From Pilaira anomala (lineage: Eukaryota; Mucoromycota; Mucoromycetes; Mucorales; Mucoraceae): a stretch of 64,000 nucleotides of DNA. Positions 54,394 to 64,000 of this stretch are shown piece by piece. The notes under the pieces were generated by a model, which saw only the letters and a list, made by a program, of their open reading frames with translations, was not told the DNA's origin and made no database searches. The stretch's first letter is position 1; each line of letters begins with the position of its first letter. The position numbers and the translations under genes were made by a program. The stretch spans positions 402,001 to 466,000 of the forward strand of contig JAIXMQ010000009.1 in assembly GCA_025716855.1 (NCBI GenBank), given 5' to 3'.

Positions 54394-54621
54394 TTAGTAT
54401 TCTTCACGATTACAACTTGGTATCCATATAATTTGATCAGAGCAAGTGGGCTTAGTTACAGAAGAAATTATGTAGCTTATAAAGACACAAATCATTGACA
54501 CAGTGATTAGGATACCAAATAGTATAAGGCGTTGTCTTTGCTGTAATTGAATTACTCTTGCTATAGTTGTGGATGAACTAATTGAATTATAATTTTCTAT
54601 ATCTCTATTGTTATTTGGCAT
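54394..54621 (-). CDS. Tiny single-pass membrane protein
   Basis: 75 residues, MPNNNRDIENYNSISSSTTI onward, with a basic/Gln stretch (RVIQLQQRQR) before one membrane helix (LILFGILITVSMICVFISYI) and a short tail (TKPTCSDQIIWIPSCNREEY) with two cysteines. No signal peptide cleavage site, so probably a type II or tail-located membrane protein with the two cysteines on the lumenal/outer side. Family unknown. Small size and AT-rich context keep confidence moderate. Confidence 0.45.
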   Translation of the reverse strand: MPNNNRDIENYNSISSSTTIARVIQLQQRQRLILFGILITVSMICVFISYIISSVTKPTCSDQIIWIPSCNREEY

Positions 54622-54803
54622 TTAAATAAATAAATAAAAAAAAAATAAAAAAAAAATAAAAAGAAAAAGAGGGGCTAATATAAACAAAAGTAGGTGCCTG
54701 ATGTAATTTACATTTTTACATACACACACGTAAAATAAAATATCAGTATCAATGGAGTTTAAATACTTAAAGAAAAGGAGCAATTGTATGAATATGAAAC
54801 ATC

Positions 54804-54835
<32 letters not shown>

Positions 54836-55011
54836 GACATGTAAAAAAACAGACTGAAAAAAAAAACTGAAACTTTTTTTTTTTTTTTTTTTTTTTTCGT
54901 TTTCCACTTCCAGAAAATAAAACCGACTGTTTAAATTTTTTTTTTAGGGCTTTCATTTTTTTAGTTTTCTTCTGTGTTTTCTTTTTTCTTTTTCTTTTCG
55001 TCATAATAAAG
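54622..55011. promoter_or_regulatory. Divergent spacer upstream of the homeobox gene
   Basis: Contains A25 (about 54809-54834) and T24 (about 54875-54898) runs and a T-rich leader. No gene. Confidence 0.35.
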
Positions 55012-55787
55012 ATGCAAAGAGAAGAAACGAATAGAAGAGGATCTTTGGCAATATCGGCTTTATTAAATGATGATATAATTGAACCATTAAAGCAATCATC
55101 AGATGATTTATCACCAATATTATCAAGTGGTACAATGTCACCCGTCATGGGGGGTGGTAGTGGAGGCAGCGGCAATGGATCACAACTCTCTAAAGCAAAA
55201 AGAAAAAGAATATCTCCAGCGCAATATAATAGATTAATGGAAATATTTGATCAAACGGATACCCCAAGTTCAGAGATTAGAGAAAATTTAGCCCAAGAAT
55301 TACAAATGACAAAGCGAGAAGTACAGGTAAAAAAATTTAATTAAAAAAAAAACTTTTTTTTAACTTGTTGTACACACAGGTTTGGTTTCAAAATCGTAGA
55401 GCTAAAATGAATCGTACAAAAAACCTTAATAACAATACGATTAGACACCGTCATTCACTCATACCTCATACAGTATCAAATAATCAATTTCATCACTTAA
55501 AAAATAGAAGACTCTCTGCTTATCAAGCATCAGAAAATTATAAACAGTCTTTAAATAATGGTCCTTATCCTATTGCACCTATGCCTTCACATTCTTTTCA
55601 TCCACCAGTACCTCAACCAGTAGCAGCAGCTCCACATCCTTCCACTACTACTACTACTACCACCTTTCATCCTTCATCACAATACTATCATCATAATCCG
55701 TCAAAGCCTTCTGCTATCGATTTATTAGCTTCGGCTGCTGAATATGTTCGAACTGACCGTAAAGAAATGTCATATTCAAGAACTTGA
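55012..55787 (+). CDS. Homeodomain transcription factor
   Basis: 240 residues from two exons, 55012-55326 and 55380-55787, joined phase 0 inside the recognition helix (REVQ-VWFQNRRAKMNR). The homeodomain covers about residues 62-120 (KAKRKRISPAQYNRLMEIFD, QTDTPSSEIRENLAQELQMT, KREVQVWFQNRRAK). It is a typical 60-residue domain with the invariant W-F-x-N-R. The N-terminus has a Gly/Ser linker; the C-terminus is His/Pro/Thr-rich. An intron between VQ and VW is a common position in homeobox genes. DNA-binding nuclear regulator; its targets are unknown. Confidence 0.93.
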
Positions 55788-56106
55788 CCTCTCATTGGTT
55801 TACTTTGCATGAACAAAAACACCTTGTAAATAAAATAAGTTTTGTGTACATATATAAATTTTTTCAGATAAATCCCGCCCAGAGAGAGAGAAATAAAGCT
55901 TTAGGATTGGCTTATCTTGACACAAACCTTTTGTGTTGTGGTAAATGAATTGGTTCAAAAAATAATTCTTATTTTTTTTTTTTTCTTCATCTCGTTCACA
56001 TTTACTTGGAGAGAATAAAGTAAAAAAAAAAACACACTATATACAACAACAACAGCACAAAAAAAAAAAGACTTAATATATATATTTTTTTCACTTTTTA
56101 GTAGAT
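55788..56106. other. Spacer upstream of OST4
   Basis: No gene. It contains CCCGCCC at about 55869-55875 and ends with a (TA)n-T leader immediately before the OST4 start. Confidence 0.35.
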
Positions 56107-56217
56107 ATGATTACCGATACACAACTTGCCCTTATTGCTAATTCACTTGGTGTCCTTACGATGGTTTTAATCGTCGCGTATCATTACATTGCCGTGAACG
56201 AAAAAAAGTCGTTATAG
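56107..56217 (+). CDS. OST4: Oligosaccharyltransferase subunit Ost4
   Basis: 36 residues, reading [20 protein letters not shown] then [16 protein letters not shown]. Ost4 is a single-helix mini-subunit of the ER oligosaccharyltransferase that stabilises Stt3-Ost3/6. Yeast Ost4 is also 36 residues, starts MISD-Q-L and has the same hydrophobic core and YH pair, as I recall it. The length, the I-x-D-x-Q-L start and the single membrane helix agree. It is far below ordinary gene-finder length limits and easily missed. A CAA/CAG-rich (polyQ-like) tail follows the stop. Confidence 0.88.
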   Translation: MITDTQLALIANSLGVLTMVLIVAYHYIAVNEKKSL

Positions 56218-56321
56218 CAACAACAAAAGCAACAACAACAGCAACAACAACAACAACTAAAAAATAAATTAAATCTTTTTTATTATTATTATCATTTCTT
56301 TTCTTTTTTTTTTTTTCTTTT

Positions 56322-59019
56322 TTAAAGCTTTAATTCTCGTTTTAATTCCAAAAACCAGCCAACAGCCTCAGTTCTTCTCATATCCGATATACCAGTCCCA
56401 CTCACGGTTTCAAACAAGATTTTCATGGTAGCCTTTTGAATTGTTTTTGATTCTTGATGAAGAATTAAATTCTTAATTTCATCTAGTATAGAAGGAAAGA
56501 AAGGGCCAAGCGATAAAGGTTTGAGTAAATCGATCAAAGCTGTAATATATTCATTACGAAGCGTCATATCCTTTTCTGAGCTTAATGAATGGATCTTTTG
56601 AATTAATTGTTCCACTGTAAGCCATGCTAATGCATCATCCATACTGCAGAGCGCTCCAATTAATGTATTAAAACCAAATCGAAATTGATCTAAATTCATT
56701 GGTGTTGGAAAGTTCTATTTTTTGAATTAGTATCTTGTTTTTTTTTAAACCGTTAATTTTTTTTTTTTTTTTTTTACCTCAATCAAGATTTTAGAATAAA
56801 CACCAGCTAATTCCCGAGAAACTGGCTTCTCTGATAAAAATGCACTAATCACAGCTGTATGAGCACTTTCATATAAATCCTTATTCTCAATACGTCTCCA
56901 TTTGAGAATCGGATAAATCACAGGTAAAATATCATTTTCTAATACATCATCATCCATGTTACGCATCACTTGTTCAACCAAATCAGTAAAGAAAGTAAGT
57001 CGTGATTGTTGAACCATCGATAATAACTCTACTGAGGGTACATTGTCTTTCACAAAAGCAGGGGATGCTATATAAGCGTAGTGTTAATGCTTGGTTATAA
57101 ATATACATATACAATTACTTTTTTTTTTTACCGTATTCTTTAAATGCTAACGATAAAAGTTTGTTTAATTGACAATGATTATCATCATGTAAAAGGTAAG
57201 CAACAGCGTTTGTTAATGTCTCTTGATAGGCTTGACGTCCAGCACCATCACCTAAATGTTCTGTAATGAAATTTAAGTTGGCATAGATCGATATAATATC
57301 TTGTGCAGCGTTAGGCAATCGAATAAGTCCTTCACCATCAGGGACATCGACTGCTATTGACTTGAGAATGACTGTAATTGCAAATGTCATACTCTTAAAT
57401 ACAGTCCATACAACATTTTCAAGTTCTTTATAATTCTTGTTTTCATCTGTTTTTTTTTGAAAATTATTAAATGCTCTTTTTTTTTTTTTATCAACCTATT
57501 TTTTTTTTATTTTTTTTTTTTTTTTTTACCAGCTGTCATGTTCTTACTAGCATGTTGGGTCAAATAACGATCCCAATCTAAAAAAGCATTATATGAAAAC
57601 CCAACGAATCTATCCAGAATGGACTCCAGGACAGAAACGGGTTTCTTTTCCAATAATAATAATTCAGCAAGCTTGGCAATTGCACGAGAGATACGACCAA
57701 TATCTTTAAATAAAGGCTGTGCAATTAAATCAGAGATCTCAGCTGTCATGGCAGGTGTATTTTGTAAGCGATGCAACATGTCTCCATTGTTAAAGGTATA
57801 CGGACTTGTCAATAAGCTATCAGACAAAAAATTTAAAAGAACAGAAATCTGGTTCATCTCTAAAACAGTTGCAGAGGGAATCTGAATAATACATCTACCA
57901 GCAAAGAAAGCAATTATGTCTGCAAAAAAAAAAGTATTAGATGAATACTTAAAGTAAAAGAAATATATAAATATATATATATTTGTATACCTTGATTTCT
58001 GGAATAATCGTTCCTATATTTTTCTGATCTGACAGTATCCACAGCCATATCCAATTGTTGAATAAATGTTCTTTCGGCTTTTTCTCTTAGCCTCAAGACT
58101 TTTTTTGTCTTTTCACCTTGGTTGAATTGCAACATACGAACCACACCGGCCAATACAGCCAATCGAACGAAATTGATGGCAAGATGATCTGGTTGACTAG
58201 CCGATACCACCACATCAACCGCCATGTGAACCAAAGTAGCTAAATCTGCTTCAGCACGAGTCTGAGGTTTCTCTTGAGACCTTACATCGACTACATGTTC
58301 AATCGCTGTCATGACCGCTCTAGGCCCTTCTACTCTTTTGGCACAAAATTGAATATAAGCAATTAATAATTTCTGACAATCGTCTACTTCAAAATCATTT
58401 AATGCAGTCGTCTGAGCCAATGCATGCGCTACACCGGCGTCCATGGATTCGCCCATGTTTTGAATCCGTTCTTTATTTCCTGATGTGGAGAAAGATACAA
58501 TTACTTTTCTCATACCCTCCAACACCTTTAAATCTTTGCCTTTACCGATCAAAGCGACCCAGCCAATCCAAGCGTCTTTTTGAATAGCGTAGGTCATGTC
58601 GTGGTTTAATAAGGTGGTTAAGAGCGTATCCATGACGGGTGGAAGGCGAGTATCCTCAGTAGAGCTTAATCGACGTAGCCAGGTTGAGAAGAGGGTGATA
58701 ATGGATTCAAGTGCTTGTGAATATTTATCTTTTAATGATAAAAGGGTATCTATAAATTGAGTCGTGAACCAAGTTAGTGGTAAATCGTTACTGTACTTTG
58801 CTAGGTGATTCAAGTCCTTGAGAATCTATTTTGGAAAATAATAACGATGAGTCATTGGAAATAACACACACTCTCTCTCTCTCTTCACGATTGAAAAAAA
58901 AAAGGTCTTACAGTCTCTTCGGGTTTGTTGTAATATTGTAAAATATTGTAATAAGCGTCTGATAAAGTCTTTGCTAATTCCTTCAAGTCAGGTTTCTGTT
59001 CTGTTACTTGGTCTGTCAT
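56322..59019 (-). CDS. Large helical protein, possible peroxin Pex8
   Basis: About 770 residues over roughly seven exons. It starts at 59019 (MTDQVTEQKPDLKELAKTLS); the main exon is about 58827-57991, with later exons about 57920-57530, 57450-57130, 57070-56775 and 56715-56322. It is built of amphipathic helices without low complexity, transmembrane segments or a signal peptide. Blocks include FLDWDRYLTQHASKN, ENVVWTVFKSMTFAITVILK and NLNFITEHLGDGAGRQAY. The protein ends ELKL, a noncanonical PTS1-like tripeptide LKL. The W-x-x-FK-x-M-x-FA-x-T block and the size recall fungal Pex8, the peroxisomal import organiser, but this is from memory and tentative. Otherwise an unnamed solenoid protein. 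Confidence 0.6.
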
Positions 59020-59209
59020 TTCAATACAAGAGTTGAGTTAAAAGAGGGAAAGAGAGAGATATAATTAAAGTGGAGAACATAAACCTGCTGCTTGCAAAAA
59101 ACACATTAAATTTTTCCCATAAAAAAAAAAACAATCGCTTTTTTAAATTAAAAATACATTTGTTTCACATGAAAAGTAAATCAAATATGTAAAAACTACA
59201 ATTATTTAT

Positions 59210-62200
59210 TTATTTACGAGGTAATCTTTGATAAGAATCAATAGGGAATGATCTTAAATGACGCTTCACGTCATCACAATGAAGTGCTTGATAATCTACT
59301 TCAGGCACTCGACATTGAAGTCGAATATCCATCAACCAATTCGTATACTCATTTTCAAGTAACTGAGCATCGATTTCATTCACAAGCTGGAACAGGATCA
59401 AGGTATCATGACGAAGCATAGCCAATCTCTCTCTACTAAACAAAAGCTCTAAAGCAAATTGATGATGTTGTGCACTAAACCATTGATGGTTCGTACCTAT
59501 TGTACGGTTTGTTAATTTGGATTCCAAGAATAAGTGAAAACTAGATGAAATAAATTTGTGAGTAATTTTTTTTTTTTTTGTATATGCATAAATATTTTTA
59601 CGTTTCTGAATTTCCATAAACAGGCTTCATATCAGCATTCAAAAGTCCTTCATCAATATCACGTAAATAGACAGCACGAGAAGCAACTAAGGGCTGCTGC
59701 TGCTGTTGTTGTTGCTGGCTTGATGCATTTAAATTCTCAACGTTCAATTTTGCATGACGTGAACCAGCACGTAACCAACTATACATGATCCATAAGACCA
59801 AAAGGACAGCTGCAGCCACCTTGGCAGCCAATGGTAAAGATTCAAGTAGATCCTTGGCAGTTTCCACCATGGACTCTACATAAGTATACCAGCCAGAAGA
59901 ATCAACCGTTTCCTCCTTACTCGATTCATCGTTCTCATCAAAGTTCTTGGAAGAAGGTCGTCTGATGGTGCCACCACGCTTTAAGGTGGAAACTTGATCG
60001 AACTTTTCTTTAGTACTATCGCTTCTCTTTCTGTTGGTCTGCTTACTGGCTTCACGTTTTACAATGGGCATAAAGATCGCGATGTTTTCTGACATACCTT
60101 TCATGGCCGCTTTACTGACAATGCCCTTAACTAAGATATTCTTCATGAATTTAACGCCGGTATAACAACTGAGTTTACTATGATCTTTATCTACCCAAGT
60201 GATACAGTATTTCACATAAGGAATGAATGCATCTGCATAAGGAAGTTGAGCAGTTTTTGTTGAAGTTAAAACAATATAACGTCTAAAGATAAAAAAAAAA
60301 GGAGAAAGAATTTAGGATATACTGATTTTTTTTTGATCTTGTATCATGTTTTTTTTAAAAAAAAAAAAACTACTTTACAAATACTCTTCGGTTTTTTCTA
60401 CTACTTGTTTTTCTACGACTTCTGCCTCCTTTAGTTTAACCATTGCATTATTGACAGGTATGATATACTTTAATGTACGTTCACGCTTTCCATCCACAGT
60501 ATTCCAAGATGTCATGGTCAAATCTATTGACAAGCAAGTTAATTCATTAAGAAAAAAAATTTTTTTTTTTTTTGTGAAGTCTGTTTAACTTACCTCTACT
60601 CTTATTCTCAGTCGTCTTCTTTTCCCAAGGATCCATATAATTAGGATTATCCTCTGAGAATAATATATAGTATAAATGTTTAGCAGAAATAGGAACTTCA
60701 ATTTCGGCTTCTAATTTATCTAAATGATTATCGCATTGACAAGATACAGGGCCTGTGGGTGTTTTAAATGTTTCAGGTGGTGCATGAGCTAATATATAGT
60801 AGTTTAGTTAAAAAAGATGAACTTTATATATATATATATATATATAAACTTACGATCTTCCTCTTTGGGAGCTGACTTTGTTTCTAATGTCATGATATCT
60901 GCTAATTTTGAAGGAATATTCACAATAGAAGAAGTCAAAGAAGAAGTGGGTACAGGTACAGCATTCTCTTCCTCTTGATGATTCAAACCAGCCTTTGATT
61001 TTTTATTCCGTAATTTATTTCTTGCTTCTTCTTGTTGATGAATCCCCTTTTTAGCATCAAAGAAACCACTACCACCCGCTACAGTCGCAGCCATCATGGC
61101 CGCCGCCAATGCACCGGATTTAGGTTGAACGGGTGCAGAATATTTTCTAGGCGTTTTGGATTTCTTTTTATCGGATTTTGAAGGTATCGGTTCTAATAAA
61201 GAACTAGCAGAGGAAGAAGAAAGTAAGGTAGTGCCTGATCCATTATTGGTGATATCTGAATTGGATCGTACTGGGTCTGCAGATGCTACTGATCTGATAA
61301 TCGTTTTTTGATTACTTGCGTTCTTGTTCTTATTTACTGCTGCAGATAAACTATGAATGACGTCGTAGGTTACTTGAAGAGGTTCAGGCTATATAAAGAC
61401 ATGAGTAAAGATAAAATAAAAATAAATCAAGGTGAACAGAAATTTTTTTTTTTGAAATATACCTCTGCGCTCTTTGCATTGGAAACAGCAAACTTTAACT
61501 TTTCTGCAAATACTTCAATATCATCCATTAAGGTAGTAAATATTAAGGGGCTTTGTGCATCGTTGGCTCCAGAGCTATTATCCAAGTCGATAGCTAAAGC
61601 TAAATTTGAGCTGGTACCAATGTTTGTAATTGAAGGATCTCGAATTAAACGAATTGTTTTGATGTCGGCAAGACGAACAGCGACCTAAATGATGGATATA
61701 ATATGTTAAAATTTTCCCAGACATATATGAAATATATACAATATTTTTAAATGTTATATTCTTTTTTTTTTTTTTTACCGTATTGACACAGGTCATTAAG
61801 ACACAACTATAGAACCAAAAGGTCTCTTGAGTAATAAAACCACGACCAGTATAAGAATAACCGTAATTGGAAGAGGGATCCTTTACAGTAGTTGGTAACT
61901 GAGCAACAAACTCAGTTTCAAGTGCATCTGTTTGATTACTTGATACTGTAGGAGAAGAAGGTGTCTCGGGGTCACTTAATTCATTTGTTGTATCATGTAA
62001 AGGCTTCTTTTTCAATAAACCAATAAAAGCTATAAAAAAAATCATATATATACGCGTTAAATCATGCTTTTAAACTAATATTATAAACATTTGTTGCATA
62101 AACATCATACCACTTAATACAACTTCATTTGGACCAACACCACCGAATAAGTGTCTTAATTCTCTGTTTCTCGCATCTAACCAAACGGGGTAACCAACTA

Positions 62201-64000
62201 AATCGACCTTTGGTACATTAGAATCGTCTACACGAGTTGGCCAAATCACTTGATGCCCATCTGCATCCGTGACTGCTGGGACATTAGGAGAAGTACCTGA
62301 TGCTGATGGTAATTCAGGTGCAATATCATCGGTGTTTCCACCTTGGAACATACTAGGTACCAATGCCCATGGTATACCCCATGAAGAAGAGCTTGTGTTT
62401 GTGGCGGCAGTATGATTTGTAGTGGGACCATGTGAATTCGATGTATCGTCTCTTTCACTATTGCTTAAAGCAGCATCTAATGAAATGGAAGCAGAGAATG
62501 ATTGAGTTGCAGGAGAAGAAGGCGTAGAAGTTGGCATAGAGTTATCAGACATAGAAGCACGCGATGCTTCCCAGACTAAAAGAGGAGTTAATGAAGTAGG
62601 ATGGCTAAGAGATTGCTGTTGTTCGTCTTCGGGCGATGTAGAGAGCATGACAATAGAGGGTCTGTGTTTTTTCTTTTCTGTTGTTGTAGTTTCGGATACG
62701 GATGTGTTATTGACTGAAACAACTGGTAGTTCGTCTACTTGAGTTGTAGGTTTTGATTTTGTGATATTATCCAAGAGTGCAGTTGGAGATTCGCTTTCGG
62801 CTACAGTGACTGAACTCAATGTAGTAGGTGCGTTTTTGAAATCGAGTTGTTCTGTTTGAAGCATCAATCTTTTTGCTTTTTCAAAAGAAGTCATCCATTC
62901 ACGCATTTCAACCTCGGTTTCAGCTTGAAGGACAAATGAAGGTCTTAATATGTATAATAATAAAGGGGAGGGGGGGGGGTTTAAATGTTAGATTGAGAGA
63001 GAGAGAGAGAGTATAATATATAAGATTTCAACTTACTGATGAGCACACATTACTTCAAAGCAGAATCTTCGATCGATATCACTAATTGGCTTTATATCAC
63101 AAAGTAATAAAGAGACTCTATCACCCATTGTGATTGTACCTTTTTGTCTAGCAGATGGGTTCAAGTTACAAGAACCAAAACAACCATCATATAAAAAGAA
63201 CCATCGTCTATACCAATAACCTCTTGTGCCTCGAATAAACAAATATCCCCATTTATAACTTTGTTGATTTCCATTTTTCAAAACATTTGTGTAATCTAAA
63301 GAATGTCGATTGTTTAAACCCATTTGAGTTGCATTGGCTAGTGTGTATTTATCCAGGTCACGAGGCGGTTGAACCATAGATAAGTATTTGTTTTCTAGGG
63401 ATAGACGGGAAGTTTGTAATTGATGTAATTGATATGTGCAAGTATCTTTATCCTATATATCAATTGAGTTGTTTAGTTATTATTATAACAATATATGTAA
63501 TTTATATATATATATAGCTGTAATACAACAACTTACATCTAATAACCATTGTTTCCAAGAAGTCAAACTTGATTGTAACTTTGACCAAGAGTCAGAACCT
63601 CCTTCAAAGTCTTTGAGATGAGAAGTAGTCGCCATTGAAAATCTCTCGACCAAGAAATGTTCTAATAAGGATCTGAAATTTAAAATGCGTACAACGTGTT
63701 GACCCGACATACGCACATAAGCTTTTCTTGACTCGAATAAACGAAAAGCTTCTTCTCTGACAGCTGAAGCTTCTTTTGTTTTACTTTGAGAAGCGTATTT
63801 TAATAATTGAGTATCATATCTTTCCAAAGACTTTTCATGTTGTTTTCTAAACTCTTTAAATTCTTTTAAATGAGTCTTTACAAAAGATTGTAAAGGCTGG
63901 ATAAAATTATCCTCCAGATCGGATACCTAAAAATAAAGTTCTTAGCCTCAAAATATGCATTACACAAAAAGTCATTCCTCTTTTTTTTCTTTTATATATA
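59210..64000 (-). CDS. LAM-type sterol-transfer protein (BAR-PH-VASt-TM), N-terminus beyond edge
   Basis: One multi-exon gene on the minus strand, running off the right side. From N to C: a BAR-like helical region (YDTQLLKYASQSKTKEASAV, SESRK-type coiled helices, about 64000-63440); a PH domain (SYKWGYLFIRGTRGYWYRRW then FFLYDGCFGSCNL, about 63370-62900); a long Ser/Thr-rich linker; a VASt/StART-like domain (about 60780-60060: EIEVPISAKHLYYILFSEDN, SWNTVDGKRERTLKYIIP, YCITWVDKDHSKLSCYTGVK, GIVSKAAMKGMSENI); a transmembrane helix (VAAAVLLVLWIMYSWL, about 59830-59770); a Q8 stretch; and a C-terminal tail ending YQRLPRK. This is the order of yeast Lam1/Ysp1 and Lam3/Sip3, which move sterols at ER-plasma membrane contacts. 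Exon borders are approximate. Confidence 0.88.

Noticed and set aside
61578..62045. Separate small genes between 59 and 64 kb
   Set aside because: These pieces are exons of one BAR-PH-VASt-TM gene, or read-throughs of its introns; their order matches the LAM family.

Overview
The window is nuclear DNA of an early-diverging fungus, most likely a member of the Mucorales (Mucoromycota). The evidence is low G+C, many short GT-AG introns of about 50-100 nt, long A/T homopolymers, polyQ/polyN/polyE-rich proteins, Golgi Tvp15, a BAR-PH-VASt lipid-transfer protein, a type III glutamine synthetase, and RIC8 together with a TAF3 that keeps its PHD finger. The species cannot be fixed from sequence alone. 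Most intron-containing genes were joined here by reading splice sites and phase. Gene names rest on remembered family signatures, not on searches.

Layout. 1-7.2 kb: coatomer beta (cut by the left edge), dihydrofolate reductase, and trifunctional C1-tetrahydrofolate synthase, which converges on DHFR as a folate pair. 7.2-12.3 kb: a gene-free stretch dominated by a roughly 3.15 kb foldback-like repeat island (about 8084-11232) with long terminal inverted repeats and about seven internal copies of a ~390-bp unit in both orientations. 12.3-17.4 kb: a small membrane protein with an NPFxD motif, mitochondrial HSP60, and an Sfp1/JAZF1-like zinc-finger protein. 17.9-22.3 kb: a tandem array of five copies of an unrecognised ~120-residue protein family, three intact and two frameshifted. 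22.5-27.7 kb: TAF3 and a UBA-UAS-UBX protein, divergently arranged. 28.3-34.5 kb: four secreted cysteine-rich proteins made of pacifastin-like repeats. 35-40 kb: type III glutamine synthetase with GATA-factor sites upstream, and TVP15 with a 10-nt microexon. 40.48-40.69 kb: a U3 snoRNA gene. 41-51.3 kb: a large polyQ coiled-coil protein, RIC8, acyl-protein thioesterase, a small membrane protein with PPxY motifs, and proteasome beta-4. 51.3-64 kb: a GC-rich structured island, NAC alpha, a degraded gene relic, a tiny membrane protein, a homeodomain factor, OST4 (36 aa), a large helical protein that may be Pex8, and a LAM-type sterol-transfer protein running off the right edge.

Most of the window is ordinary housekeeping content: secretion, one-carbon metabolism, protein quality control, transcription and signalling. 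The accessory and least explained parts are the foldback island (8-11 kb), the uncharacterised small-protein array (17.9-22.3 kb) and the pacifastin-like array (28.3-34.5 kb). The last two are neighbouring lineage-specific gene expansions, separated only by TAF3 and the UBX gene. They are the best candidates for undescribed biology here.
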